In this document: positions 36,102 through 45,488 of the stretch, piece by piece | Layout of the letters: every line of letters begins with the position of its first letter | Numbering within the stretch: position 1 is the first letter of the stretch | Assembly (NCBI RefSeq): GCF_030997045.1 | Contig: NZ_CP116899.1 | Span: 434,001-498,000 of the forward strand | DNA length: 64,000 nucleotides | Source of the DNA: Microbulbifer sp. TB1203 | GTDB taxonomy: Bacteria > Pseudomonadota > Gammaproteobacteria > Pseudomonadales > Cellvibrionaceae | Direction: 5' to 3' | Made by a program: the position numbers and the translations under genes | Notes under the pieces: generated by a model | What the model was told of the DNA's origin: nothing | What the model saw: the letters and a program-made list of their open reading frames with translations, nothing else | Database searches by the model: none

Positions 36102-37856
36102 CTACCACCGATTGGTGATCCACAGGGTCTGATAGGGCTCCAAGGTCACCGAGGCGGACATATCATCGAAAAGTTCATCACTGATAAGGTCTTTCCAGTG
36201 CTCACCGCCGGTCAGGTTGATACTGGATAGCAGTACCACCTGTGGCTCGTCGGAGATATTGTTCAGGCAGAAGATGCTCTGCCGCCGATTCATACTTTGC
36301 CGCCAGAAGGCAAAAATCTGCTCACCCAGGTGCAGTGTGAACTGGGTTGCGTTGGGGTGAAAGGCGGGCTGTTCCCGTCTTATCTGGATCAGGCTGCGAA
36401 GCTGATAGAAGACGCGGTGATGGTGGCTTTTCCGGTTGGCAATTTTTCTGTTGAGCTCCGATTCCTGCCACTGGCGGCGATTGATGGCGCGGTTGTGACC
36501 GTGCTCATGCATGCGCTGGTAGTCGTTGGTGGTGCCCACCAGGCTGTGCAGGTAGAAGGCGGGGATTCCCTCCAGTGCCAGCATGATGGCGTGGGCACAG
36601 ATGAAGCGCTCAATCTGCCATTGGTCCTCCCCGGCGGTGGTTCCCTTGAGGGCGTCGAGCAGAGAGATATTGATTTCGTAGGGTTTCTTGTTACCGTCAT
36701 CCAGAGCGCGCCAGGAAATCTTGCCACCAAAGTTTTCCATGGTCTGGATCAGGGCTTCCTGCTCTTCCTCGCTCAGTAATCCCTCCACGGGGCGCAGGCC
36801 GATACCGTCGTGAGAGGCGATAAAGTTGAAATAGGTGGTGCCATTCTGTGCCGGCGGCATGCTCATCAGCCAGCTTTTCAAATGGTGGCAATTGCCGGAA
36901 ACAAGGGTGTGGACCAGCAGCGGTGGCAGGGAAAAATTATAGATACAATGGGCTTCGTTGGCGTTGCCGAAATAGGTGAGATTTTCATGGTTGGGAATAT
37001 TTGTTTCGGTAATGATTACGACATTGGGATCGGCATGCTCTATGAGTGTGCGCAACAGGCGTACTATCTCGTGGGTTTCATCCAGGTTGATACAGCTGCT
37101 GCCTATCCTCTTCCATACGAAGGCCACTGCATCCAGGCGGAAGATGCGAACTCCCATATCCAGGTAGAGGCGGATGATATCCACTATTTCCATCAATACG
37201 CGGGGGTTGCTGAAATCCAGGTCCACCTGATCGGGCCCAAAGGTACACCACACGTACTTGGTCTCTTCTCCACTGGAAACGGACCGTAGCAGGGGCGTGG
37301 TTCTCGGGCGCACGACTCCAGAAAGATCCTCGTCCGGGTCTACAGTGAAGAAATAGTCCCTGCCCGGGGATTTCCCCTCCTGAAAGTTGACAAACCACTG
37401 GTGCTGCGCGGAACAATGGTTGATCACCAGATCTGCCATCAAATGGAAATCGGTGCTGATACGCAGGATGTCGCTCCAGTCCCCCAGTTCGGGATTCACC
37501 TTTTTGTAATCCACCACCGAGAATCCGTCGTCGCTGGAGTAGGGGAAGAAGGGCAGGATATGCACGCTGTTGATCAGCATGGTGAAGTGAGTTTTCAGAA
37601 AGTGGTGCAGGGTTTCCAGCGGGTGTTGATTTTCCTTTAGGATGGTATTGGCGTAGGTGATCACCACTATGTCGGTCTGGTCCCACAGGTTCTTGTGGGC
37701 CAGAGGCGATTGACAGTCCTCGTCCAGCCGCATCAGTTTCAGCAGTTCCCGGGCGATGGCCGGACAATCGTGTCCCGGGTAGATCACCGCGAGGTGATCC
37801 GTCACTTTCTGCTGTACAGCTTCCTGAATCGGTATTTCCGGTTGCGTCTGGGTCAT
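36102..37856 (-). CDS. GH13_18 sucrose-phosphorylase-like enzyme, probable glucosylglycerate phosphorylase
   Basis: 584 aa. Alpha-amylase-type barrel with nucleophile Asp in RIFRLDAVAFVWKRIG, acid/base Glu in ITETNIPNHENL and transition-state Asp in ASHDGIG. The Phe-Gly-Pro-Asp-Gln segment (TFGPDQVDLDFSNP) is the GH13_18 signature. Its two upstream neighbours make and dephosphorylate glucosyl-3-phosphoglycerate, so the most likely substrate is glucosylglycerate, as established for GGaP enzymes of this subfamily. Sucrose or other glucosides cannot be excluded from sequence. The start is 15 bases after the stop of the synthase gene, so one operon. Confidence 0.8.
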   Translation of the reverse strand: MTQTQPEIPIQEAVQQKVTDHLAVIYPGHDCPAIARELLKLMRLDEDCQSPLAHKNLWDQTDIVVITYANTILKENQHPLETLHHFLKTHFTMLINSVHILPFFPYSSDDGFSVVDYKKVNPELGDWSDILRISTDFHLMADLVINHCSAQHQWFVNFQEGKSPGRDYFFTVDPDEDLSGVVRPRTTPLLRSVSSGEETKYVWCTFGPDQVDLDFSNPRVLMEIVDIIRLYLDMGVRIFRLDAVAFVWKRIGSSCINLDETHEIVRLLRTLIEHADPNVVIITETNIPNHENLTYFGNANEAHCIYNFSLPPLLVHTLVSGNCHHLKSWLMSMPPAQNGTTYFNFIASHDGIGLRPVEGLLSEEEQEALIQTMENFGGKISWRALDDGNKKPYEINISLLDALKGTTAGEDQWQIERFICAHAIMLALEGIPAFYLHSLVGTTNDYQRMHEHGHNRAINRRQWQESELNRKIANRKSHHHRVFYQLRSLIQIRREQPAFHPNATQFTLHLGEQIFAFWRQSMNRRQSIFCLNNISDEPQVVLLSSINLTGGEHWKDLISDELFDDMSASVTLEPYQTLWITNRW

Positions 37857-37871
37857 AGGTTGGCCGTTTTG

Positions 37872-39095
37872 CTATGCGCTGAACTCTTCGTAATCCGCTT
37901 CCACCGCGGCTTTCAGTTTGTGCAGAAATTCCGGTGCGGCACTGGTGATGCGGCTCCAGCTGGGAATGAACGGAGTTTCCATCGGGTTTTCGAGAAAGGT
38001 TTGCCCCGCCTTCATCAGGTTTACGGCGAAGAGTTCCACAGTCTGCTCTTCCCGGTGAATATCAAAATCGAGACCGTTGATGATCGCATCGTTTCGGTAG
38101 GTCTCAACAAAATCCAGGGCGATGCGGAAATAGGTGGCCTTGATGCTGCGGAAGGTCTCGGTGGAAAACACTATGCCCTGGGTGGCCAGCTTTCGGAACA
38201 GGGACTTGGAAATATCGATGGACATTTTCGACAGCCCGGCGTTTTCATCGTCGAAGGAAACCTTCTGGTGTTTATGGTCATAGCGATGGGCAATATCCAC
38301 TTGGCACAGGCGGTTGGTGGAGTAGTTGCGGTGCATCTCCGAGAGCACGCCGATCTCCAGGCCCCAGTCGCTGGGAATACGCAGGTCGTTGATCACATCG
38401 CGACGAAAGGAAAATTCCCCGGCCAGGGCATAGCGGAAGCTGTCCATATATTCCAGGTAGTCGATATTGCCGTAAATCTTTTTCAGGGTGCGGATCAGCG
38501 GAGTGACCAGCAAACGGCACACGCGGCCATTGATCTTTCCCGTGGATACGCGGGAATAGTAGCCCTTGCAGAATTCATAGGTGAAGTTGGGATTGGCTAC
38601 GGGGTAGAAGAGGCGAGCCAGTAACAGGCGATCATAGGTGATGATATCGCAGTCGTGCAGTGCCACTGCCTCTCCCCTGTCCGAAGCCAGGATATAGCCG
38701 AGGCAGTACCAGACGTTGCGCCCCTTGCCTGGCTCCAGCGGCGCAAGGCCGCGCTTCTCCAGCTCGGCGTCCAGCTCTAGCAGCCGCGGCCCGTCGTTCC
38801 AGAGCACGCGCACATGCTGCGGCAGTTTACTGAACTGAACCAGTGCATCGCGGTACTGGGCTTCGTCGGCCCGGTCCAGGCCGATGACGATCTCCGAGAG
38901 ATAGGGCACACGGCAAAGTTCGTCGAGGATTTTGGGCAATGCCTCGCCCTCCAGCTCCGAGTAAAGGGAGGGCAGCAGGAGCGACATCGGCCTCTGGCGG
39001 GAGAATTCCACCAGTTCCCGCTCCAGTTCCTCCAGCGGGCGATGGGATAAATTGTGCAGGGTGGTGATCGAACCGTTCTGGAAAAAATCAGTCAC
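37872..39095 (-). CDS. gpgS: Glucosyl-3-phosphoglycerate synthase (GT81)
   Basis: 407 aa. Transfers glucose from an NDP-sugar to 3-phosphoglycerate, the first step of glucosylglycerate synthesis. The GT-A sugar-nucleotide region has the acidic DCD motif (AVALHDCDIITYDRLLLARL), and the segment FSFRRDVINDLRIPSDWGLE is typical of GpgS. Length is longer than mycobacterial GpgS but normal for gammaproteobacterial forms. Next to the phosphatase and phosphorylase genes. Glucosylglycerate is a compatible solute, in keeping with a marine habitat. Confidence 0.85.
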   Translation of the reverse strand: MTDFFQNGSITTLHNLSHRPLEELERELVEFSRQRPMSLLLPSLYSELEGEALPKILDELCRVPYLSEIVIGLDRADEAQYRDALVQFSKLPQHVRVLWNDGPRLLELDAELEKRGLAPLEPGKGRNVWYCLGYILASDRGEAVALHDCDIITYDRLLLARLFYPVANPNFTYEFCKGYYSRVSTGKINGRVCRLLVTPLIRTLKKIYGNIDYLEYMDSFRYALAGEFSFRRDVINDLRIPSDWGLEIGVLSEMHRNYSTNRLCQVDIAHRYDHKHQKVSFDDENAGLSKMSIDISKSLFRKLATQGIVFSTETFRSIKATYFRIALDFVETYRNDAIINGLDFDIHREEQTVELFAVNLMKAGQTFLENPMETPFIPSWSRITSAAPEFLHKLKAAVEADYEEFSA

Positions 39096-39123
39096 GGCAG
39101 GCTCCTGTTGGGGTTATGGGTCT

Positions 39124-39972
39124 TCACGCGTTCTCATCGGTGCTGAAAAACAGCTTTTCCATTACCTGGTTCCATCCGGCTGGCCCCGGCAGTTCGCTGA
39201 CGATGACTCGCGGATGTTCTTCTAGTGGGGGGGGAGAATGGCTGGGGGAGCGAATGATCACCGCGATATCGGCCGCCCGCAGCATGTCCAGGTCGTTGGG
39301 GCTGTCCCCCGCGGCGATCAGCCGGCAGTCCCGGTGCCGTTGCCGCCGGTATTCCTCCAGCAGTGTCAGGGTGGCCGAGCCCTTGTCGGTGCGTCCGAGC
39401 AGGTGCAGGAACCGCCCGCCTTCCAGGGTGGCTAATCCGGCTTTGGAGGCGCGTTCGCAAAACGAGAGCTTTTTCGCCTCGCTGCCCCGCCACAGCAGCG
39501 GCTCCGAATAACTGCGCTGGCGGGCACTCTGTGCGCGCTCGGTACTGAGGCCGGTGGCTGCCACGATTTCTTCCGTGGTAGCGGCTGAAAAGCTCAGATA
39601 GGGGGCGCCGTTTTGTTCCGCATCGCGTCTCAGATATTCCAGTATTGCTTCCCGTGGCGCGCCGGTTTCGATCACCCAGAAGTTCCCTTCGTCGCGTGCA
39701 TTGGCGGGCATATCGGGAAAGTAGCCGGTGGGGATGAAAATGGCCGAGCCGTTCTCGACGACAAACGGGTGGTGGTTGTGCAGCCAGCGGCGGATTTCCA
39801 GCATTTCCCTGAAGGTTTTACTACTGTTGAGCACAACCGGGATTTCCCGGCGTTCCAGCCTGCCCAGTAGGTGGTCCACCTCGGTGTGGGAATAGCTGTA
39901 GTGGTCCAGCAGGGTGCCGTCCAGGTCGCTGGCGATCAGCCAGGGGCCGTTAAGGTGGCTGTTTGGTGTCAT
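39124..39972 (-). CDS. Glucosyl/mannosyl-3-phosphoglycerate phosphatase (HAD)
   Basis: 282 aa from ATG 39972. HAD hydrolase of the MPGP type: motif I SDLDGTLLDHYSY, the variant motif II in VVLNSSKTF, and motif IV IAAGDSPNDLDMLRAA. In this operon it should dephosphorylate glucosyl-3-phosphoglycerate to glucosylglycerate. The frame is open further upstream, but nothing conserved precedes MTPNS. It starts the three-gene operon; about 200 bases separate it from the divergent DUF3175 gene. Confidence 0.85.
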   Translation of the reverse strand: MTPNSHLNGPWLIASDLDGTLLDHYSYSHTEVDHLLGRLERREIPVVLNSSKTFREMLEIRRWLHNHHPFVVENGSAIFIPTGYFPDMPANARDEGNFWVIETGAPREAILEYLRRDAEQNGAPYLSFSAATTEEIVAATGLSTERAQSARQRSYSEPLLWRGSEAKKLSFCERASKAGLATLEGGRFLHLLGRTDKGSATLTLLEEYRRQRHRDCRLIAAGDSPNDLDMLRAADIAVIIRSPSHSPPPLEEHPRVIVSELPGPAGWNQVMEKLFFSTDENA

Positions 39973-40180
39973 CGCTGAGCTGAATTGCGGTTCATAAGGT
40001 ATCCAATCCAAAAATAGTGCCAAACCTGAATTATGAGCTAGCCGGGCGGTACGCCGGCGCCATCTGGCGCCATAAGTGACGGGTATGGTTTTGCTGGAGG
40101 AGGGTGTGCACCAGATTGGTGCCTCGGCTGGTGAAAATGGCGGCGGGACAGTACCTTTCCTTGGAAGAGAGGTTGGAACG

Positions 40181-40492
40181 GTGGGTATCGCAGTGGCTAC
40201 GTCAAAATCCGAGCGTTGGTCCAAGGAGGTGACTGAAACCAGCCACGCGCTGGATCTGGAGCCGGGCGTCTTCACTCGCAAGGATCCGCGTGCCATTGCC
40301 CGTTCGCTCAAGCGCTCGGCGGAGCGCAGTACGGAAAGGAAGTCGGCCCCCTACCGCTCGGCCATGTCCATGCTGACTTTCTATATCAACCGGGCCGGCA
40401 GCAATCTGTCCAAAGAAGAGCGGGAGCGGCTGGAGAGGGCGAAGGACGAACTGCGCAATCTTTTTGACCGGTCGAGCGACGAAGAAGAGTGA
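40181..40492 (+). CDS. DUF3175 protein
   Basis: About 103 aa from GTG 40181 (GAGAGG eight bases before); GTG 40193 is the alternative. The whole length matches the DUF3175 pattern: ERWSKEVTETSHALDLEPGV, KRSAERSTERK, YRSAMSMLTFYINRAG, RERLERAKDELRNLF. Function is unknown; the proteins are short, basic and helical. It is a single gene, divergent from the glucosylglycerate operon. Confidence 0.85.
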   Translation: MGIAVATSKSERWSKEVTETSHALDLEPGVFTRKDPRAIARSLKRSAERSTERKSAPYRSAMSMLTFYINRAGSNLSKEERERLERAKDELRNLFDRSSDEEE

Positions 40493-40618
40493 TCTGCGAT
40501 ATTTTGATTTCCCTGCATTGGGGTGGCGGGTTATGGTTCCACGGTTGTGATTATGTTCACGCCATTGGTGTGACATGATGATCAAACAACCAAACAATAA
40601 CGAACAGGGAGTGATCGT

Positions 40619-41011
40619 ATGTCCTGGAGTAAAGTCAATATGGCCGCGGGGGCCTGTTGGGGCATTCTCGCCCACCACGAGGTGGCCCAGCTCAACCCCG
40701 AACTGACCCCTTTTGCCGGCGCCGGCAGCTTTCCCATCAGTATGCTGCACTACTTCAATCCCCACGCCTCAACAGCGCACCGGGAGGTCAAGGCATCCAA
40801 TCTGGCAGAGAAGTTTATCGCCTATCTGTTTCACTTCTATCGCCCCGGGTTTGAGCGGGTCGTGCCGGATGGCGGCCATGCGCAACTGTTGAAGCAGCTC
40901 AACACCGCTGTTTACGAGGTATTCTTCCAGCCCGAAGGCAAAACCCTGGACGACCTGGCAGTGCTGCTGGACGAGCAGCTGATGTTTGCCGATGAAGTGC
41001 AGGAGGCGTAG
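40619..41011 (+). CDS. Hypothetical protein, 130 aa
   Basis: ATG 40619 has a good ribosome site (CAGGGAGTG). A Gly/Ala-rich start (MAAGACWGILAHHEVAQLNP) leads into a helical second half (LAEKFIAYLFHFYRPGFERV, LLKQLNTAVYEVFF). There is no clear membrane helix. The next gene starts three bases after its stop, so the two are coupled. No family recognised. Confidence 0.65.
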   Translation: MSWSKVNMAAGACWGILAHHEVAQLNPELTPFAGAGSFPISMLHYFNPHASTAHREVKASNLAEKFIAYLFHFYRPGFERVVPDGGHAQLLKQLNTAVYEVFFQPEGKTLDDLAVLLDEQLMFADEVQEA

Positions 41012-41014
41012 AAA

Positions 41015-41977
41015 ATGAAACTCCATGCCAGGTTTTTCTACGCTGTCTTTTTATCGGCGGTGGCTACTGCCGTTTCTGCCCAGGGCGAAATAAAAGCCGC
41101 ATCCAAGAAGCTGGAGTTGACAACTCTTACCTCCAGCGAGAGCGAGCGCACTGCGCTGGGCGTGGATTTCGAACTCAAAAATATCGAAGTGGGATTCCTC
41201 GATTTTTCCGCCAGTGGTACCTATTCCTTCGATGACGAGGTGCGCTCACAGGATCTGATGGAGTTCGGGTTTGACTACCGGCTTTTCACCCTCGGCGATT
41301 GCTATGCCGATCCGGTGGTGAGCGGCGGAGCGCCGGTGGACATACAGCCCGGACAAGTGCCCGCCGGTTCCGGGCCGGAGAACCGGTGCCCCTGGGGTTC
41401 CTGGGATATCGACGCCAATATGGCTTATGAGACGGACCAGGATTTCGACGATGCCAATACCGTGTTTTCCCTCAGCGCGATTGGCGAATTGCCCTCCGGC
41501 AGCGACAACGAAGTGCTGCGGCAGTTTTACTACCTGCTGGATTTCGTGCCCGGAATTATCCGTTCCGCCACCGATTACCAGAGCGGGGGGGAATTCACCG
41601 TCGGCAACCACTTCCAGCCAGTGATTTCGCTGAGCGCAGGAGAGGTGAACCCGAAGCGGGATACGGAGCGCGAGACGCTGCTGGGTGAACTGGAGCCCTA
41701 CTATCGGTTGACCGGGGAAATCTCCATTACCACACCGATCGCCCAGATTGACGGCCAGCCGGTAGTACTGGCCTATGACTATCGGTATTTTCGCGAGGTG
41801 GATGCCGACGAGCGCATTGTCGATGCCAATCGCCATCGCAGCCGCCTGCTGCAGTTCTCCCTGAGAATGCCCAGTGACAACAACCGCGGCTATGCGTTTA
41901 TCGGCTACGCGTCCGGCAAGCTGCCGTTTGGGGAGGACGACAAGATACTGGAGGTGGGTTGGAGTTACGGGCTTTAG
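41015..41977 (+). CDS. Probable outer-membrane beta-barrel protein
   Basis: 320 aa with a signal peptide (MKLHARFFYAVFLSAVATAV, ending SAQ). The mature part shows repeated amphipathic strands ending in aromatic residues, and the last residues are ILEVGWSYGL, close to the barrel-end motif that BAM recognises. Two Cys (GDCYAD, NRCPWG) probably form a loop disulfide. Family and substrate unknown. Coupled to the 130-aa gene upstream. Confidence 0.65.
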   Translation: MKLHARFFYAVFLSAVATAVSAQGEIKAASKKLELTTLTSSESERTALGVDFELKNIEVGFLDFSASGTYSFDDEVRSQDLMEFGFDYRLFTLGDCYADPVVSGGAPVDIQPGQVPAGSGPENRCPWGSWDIDANMAYETDQDFDDANTVFSLSAIGELPSGSDNEVLRQFYYLLDFVPGIIRSATDYQSGGEFTVGNHFQPVISLSAGEVNPKRDTERETLLGELEPYYRLTGEISITTPIAQIDGQPVVLAYDYRYFREVDADERIVDANRHRSRLLQFSLRMPSDNNRGYAFIGYASGKLPFGEDDKILEVGWSYGL

Positions 41978-42076
41978 CACGGTCCTGGGCAGATAGGACG
42001 GGGCCCTCCCGCCGGTAAAGTGACGGGAGCCGTTTGGGTCACCCAAAAGCCTCTATTGCTCACTTAAGCAATAGTC

Positions 42077-42143
42077 ATGATGCGAAAAGCCCTCGGCAGC
42101 AGGATCGCCCAGTCGCTTGATTCGTAATCAGGGCCTCCGCATC
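42077..42143. repeat. Inverted repeat, family GATGCGAAGGCCCTGAT, copy 2 (degenerate)
   Basis: ATGATGCGAAAAGCCCTCGG at 42077 faces AATCAGGGCCTCCGCATC at 42126-42143, whose complement (GATGCGGAGGCCCTGATT) matches the flank of the 14.5-kb element. It lies between convergent genes at the 3' end of the glycine-zipper gene and could serve as a bidirectional terminator. Confidence 0.6.
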
Positions 42144-42147
42144 GCGA

Positions 42148-42864
42148 TCAGTGCGAGCTGACCCAAGTACCGTCCGCCTGCCGGCAGGCGGTGCCGTCGC
42201 TGCGGCTGCCGCCCTGGACCTCCGCGGTAAAGCTGCGGCAATAGGTGTCGCCGCGCTTTTCTATCGCCCCGGGCACCACCGCGTATTCCTCGCCACTTTC
42301 ACCCTGCCAACTGATGCGCTGGCCGTTGGGGGCGAATTCGAGGGCCTGGGCCACGCAGGCCTGGTTGCGGGCGTCCATTCGCTTGCCCACCTCGCCGCCG
42401 ATCAGTACGCCGGCGATGGCGCCGCCGATGGTCGCCGCGGTATTGCCGCGGCCGTCGCCGATCTGGTGGCCGAGCACGCCGCCGATCAGGCCGCCCAGTA
42501 CCCGTCCCACCTGGGCGCTGTTACAGCGGGTAGCGGTCGGTTGCGGGGCCGGGCGCCAGTCCGGCTGGTATACCGGCTCTTCTCTTCGGTGGTCGAACCA
42601 GGGGGGCAGCTCTACAACCACCCGGGCACCCGGCTCGCGGTAGGCGTACTCATGGCCACCCTTGCATTTGCGCTCTTCCTTGTAATCGCCGTTGCGCTCC
42701 CACTTGCGTTCCACTTTGCAGTTGCCGTCCCAGTACTCCTCCTTGGTCTCGTGGCGCTCGTGCTTGTGCTTCTTCCAGCCCCGGCCCTCGGGCGGATCGG
42801 CCAGGACTGGCAGGGCCAGGGCGGTGGTAAAAACAATCGCGGCGAAAGTGCTCAGGTTCTTCAT
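42148..42864 (-). CDS. Glycine-zipper 2TM-domain envelope protein
   Basis: 238 aa from ATG 42864. Signal peptide (MKNLSTFAAIVFTTALALPV, LADPP), then a very basic, Lys/His/Glu-rich stretch (about 25-75), then a glycine-zipper region (VGRVLGGLIGGVLGHQIGDGRGNTAA..., quoted only in part; residues about 125-165) and a C-terminal domain with three Cys. Similar proteins are envelope-stress or surface-antigen-like factors. Its RcnB-like charged stretch is only a composition similarity. Confidence 0.8.
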   Translation of the reverse strand: MKNLSTFAAIVFTTALALPVLADPPEGRGWKKHKHERHETKEEYWDGNCKVERKWERNGDYKEERKCKGGHEYAYREPGARVVVELPPWFDHRREEPVYQPDWRPAPQPTATRCNSAQVGRVLGGLIGGVLGHQIGDGRGNTAATIGGAIAGVLIGGEVGKRMDARNQACVAQALEFAPNGQRISWQGESGEEYAVVPGAIEKRGDTYCRSFTAEVQGGSRSDGTACRQADGTWVSSH

Positions 42865-42992
42865 GGTTACCTCACTGCTGTCGCGCCCTTGGCGGCGGTC
42901 GGGAAATTGTCGCGATAGTACCACTTCGGGCGGGCGTGAAGAGAGGCAGTCGGGCAAACTGGGACGGCGTTCACCCGGCCTGCGGGATAAAA

Positions 42993-43571
42993 CTATTGTT
43001 CCAGCGAGTTCAGCAGTTTGTGCGCACAGCGCGCGTGCAGGAACAGCAGGATGCAGGCGGTGGCCAGGTAGGCCGGGAGCCAGCCGGCATAGCCCTGCAG
43101 ATAGAGGATGGTCGAGGGAAATACCACCACCAGCAGGTAAAAGATGCTCCAGAAGATGCGGGCCACGGGGGAGTGGTGGAGCCGAAACCAGGCCGGCCAG
43201 CCGCCGGCGATATGGAAGAGTTCCGTTTCGCCACTGACGGCACGGTTCAGTACCCGTTCCAGTTCGCGCATGCGCGTCAGGTGGAAGAAGAAAATCGACT
43301 GCTTGAACAGGTCGAAGAACATCACCAGCGCCATCACCAGCAACAGCACCAGGAAGCCAACCGGAGTTACCGGCTGCTGCAGGCGGCTGTCCAGTTCGAG
43401 CAGGCGCGCGAGCGGGTCCCAGGCCAGGAGGCCGCCGATGGCGCCGAACAGGCGGATGTCACCCAGGGCGTGCTGGATATAGTCGTTGCAGGTGGCATTG
43501 AGCCGGACGTACTCCTGGTAAACCCTGTCCAGGGTGGCTTCGTCCGGCTCCGCGACCTCGTCAGGGCGCAC
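42993..43571 (-). CDS. Membrane protein coupled to sppA
   Basis: About 192 aa from GTG 43571, which overlaps the sppA stop by 11 bases, so translation is coupled. Three or four membrane helices (FLVLLLVMALVMFFDLF; IFWSIFYLLVVVFPSTILYL; LPAYLATACILLFL). No signature I recognise. The in-frame ATG at 43631 lies inside sppA and is not needed. Confidence 0.7.
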   Translation of the reverse strand: MRPDEVAEPDEATLDRVYQEYVRLNATCNDYIQHALGDIRLFGAIGGLLAWDPLARLLELDSRLQQPVTPVGFLVLLLVMALVMFFDLFKQSIFFFHLTRMRELERVLNRAVSGETELFHIAGGWPAWFRLHHSPVARIFWSIFYLLVVVFPSTILYLQGYAGWLPAYLATACILLFLHARCAHKLLNSLEQ

Positions 43572-45420
43572 GGCAGACCAGGCAGCGCACGTAGAGCGCG
43601 CGCGGATCGCGGTATTCGCGCAGCTCGGCAATCGGTGCCAGCACCGGCTGCAGGGTATTCAGCCAGGCGCCCAGGGGCAGGTTGGCCTCGATGCTGGCGG
43701 AGATGCGCGCGTCGACATTCTCCGCCAGGGTGCGCAGGAGTTTCTCACCGGGGGAGAGTTCGCGCCGGATTTCCACCAACTGGTAATCCTCCACTTCCGC
43801 CAGCTGCGCGGCGCCGGCGATGGCGTCGTTGAGGTTGCCCAGTTCGTCCACCAGCCCCAGCTGTTGCGCGGCGCGGCCGGTCCATACCTGGCCCTGGGCG
43901 ATCTTGTGGACTTCCTCCGGCGTGCTGCCACGGGCTTCGGCGACAATGCGCAGGAAACGCGCGTAGGTGTTCTCGACCCCCTGCTGCAGCACACTGGCGG
44001 CGGCGGGTGGCAGTGGGCGGTCGATGCGCATGGTACCGGCCAGGTCGGATGTGCCGACGCCGTCGTTGTAGATACCCAGGGATTCCAGGGCATCCTCGAA
44101 GGTGGGGAAAGCGCCGAACACGCCGATGGAGCCGGTGATGGTTGAGGGGGAAGCCCAGATGCGGTCGCCGCCAGTGGCGATCCAGTAGCCGCCGGAGGCC
44201 GCCACGCTGCCCATGGAGACCACCACGGGTATATCCTCGGCGCGGGTGGCGAGCAGTTCCTGGCGGATGGCTTCCGAAGCGAAGGCGGAGCCGCCGCCGC
44301 TGTCGATGCGCAGTACCAGGGCTTTGACTTTATTTTCCCGCGCCTTGCGGATCAACTGGCCCAGGCTCTCGCTGCCGATCTGGCCCACTGGTGCCTCGCC
44401 GTCGACGATGGTGCCGCTGGCGGAGATCAAGCCAACCTTTGGGGCTTCGGACGTTGGGATATGAGTGAGTTTCTGGTTGCGCAGATAGGCAAGGGCGTCG
44501 ATGGATTTGTAGCTCTGCTTGTCGTCGTTGGCGCCGATGGTTTCCTTGAGTTCCTCGATGGCGGTGCGGCGGCTGGCCAACTGGTCGACAAATTTATACG
44601 CCAGGGCGGCCTCGGCCCAGCTGCCGTCGTGTTCTTTCAGGTTCTGCGGCAACTGCTCGATAAAGGTGTCCACGGCCTCCGGCGGCAGGTTGCGCAGGCC
44701 GGTGACCTGCTCGGTGTACTCGCCCCAGAGCTCGTGCAGCCAGCGTTGGTTGTTCTCGCGGGAGGCGGGGGACATGTCATCGCGGGTGTAGGGCTCAATA
44801 AAGTCTTTGTAGTCGCCCACGCGGAAGACGTGGAAATTGATTTTCAGCTTGTCCAGCGCGCTTTTGAAGTAGTTGCGGTAGGCGCCGAAACCGGTGAGCA
44901 GCACCGAGCCCATGGGGTTGAGGTAGACCTTGTCGGCGTGGCTGGCGAGGAAATACTGGGCCTGGGTGTAATTATCGCCGACCGCATAAATGGGCTTGTC
45001 CGCAGCCTTGAAGCGCTGCAGCGCCCCGCCTACTTCCTCCAGCTTGCTCAGGCTGGCGCCCACCAGGCTGTCCAGCTCCAGCACCAGGGAGGAGATACGC
45101 TTGTCCTTGGCGGCGCTGTCGATGGCATCCACCAGGTCCTTGACCCGGGTTTCCGCGGGTGCCTGGGGGCCGCCGAAGAACGCCGGCAGACTGGAGGGCT
45201 GGGAGAGTTCGTCCACCAGGTAACCGCTTGGCGCCACGCGCAGGGCGGCACCCTGGGGGATCACCAGTTGCTCTTCCTTGCCGAAGATGAGAACGCCGAT
45301 AAATAGCAACAGCAGCAGGAACAACAGGTTGGTGAACACCCGGCGAAGCCAGGTGATGGCCCCGCCGATGGCGTCAAAAAATCTGCGGGTAAATCCTTTG
45401 TAATGGGTTGCTTCAGTCAA
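43561..45420 (-). CDS. sppA: Signal peptide peptidase SppA, 67-kDa type
   Basis: 619 aa, the long tandem-domain form as in E. coli. An N-terminal membrane helix (TNLLFLLLLLFIGVLIFG, about 29-46) anchors it in the inner membrane. The catalytic Ser is in VVSMGSVAASGGYWIA and the Lys comes from the N-terminal domain (segment around SHADKVYLNPMGSVLLTG). It digests remnant signal peptides. Confidence 0.93.
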   Translation of the reverse strand: MTEATHYKGFTRRFFDAIGGAITWLRRVFTNLLFLLLLLFIGVLIFGKEEQLVIPQGAALRVAPSGYLVDELSQPSSLPAFFGGPQAPAETRVKDLVDAIDSAAKDKRISSLVLELDSLVGASLSKLEEVGGALQRFKAADKPIYAVGDNYTQAQYFLASHADKVYLNPMGSVLLTGFGAYRNYFKSALDKLKINFHVFRVGDYKDFIEPYTRDDMSPASRENNQRWLHELWGEYTEQVTGLRNLPPEAVDTFIEQLPQNLKEHDGSWAEAALAYKFVDQLASRRTAIEELKETIGANDDKQSYKSIDALAYLRNQKLTHIPTSEAPKVGLISASGTIVDGEAPVGQIGSESLGQLIRKARENKVKALVLRIDSGGGSAFASEAIRQELLATRAEDIPVVVSMGSVAASGGYWIATGGDRIWASPSTITGSIGVFGAFPTFEDALESLGIYNDGVGTSDLAGTMRIDRPLPPAAASVLQQGVENTYARFLRIVAEARGSTPEEVHKIAQGQVWTGRAAQQLGLVDELGNLNDAIAGAAQLAEVEDYQLVEIRRELSPGEKLLRTLAENVDARISASIEANLPLGAWLNTLQPVLAPIAELREYRDPRALYVRCLVCRAP

Positions 45421-45464
45421 ACCTCGGTGCTCCTTGTGCAGGGTCTACATTCGCTTTTCAAACA

Positions 45465-45488
45465 GCTATTAACCCTCCGGTTAATAGC
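45465..45488. other. Hairpin between the DUF2069 gene and sppA
   Basis: GCTATTAACC-CTCC-GGTTAATAGC is a perfect 10-bp stem that contains the stop codon of the DUF2069 gene. No T run follows. It might be an RNA-end stabiliser or a protein site in front of sppA. Confidence 0.45.
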
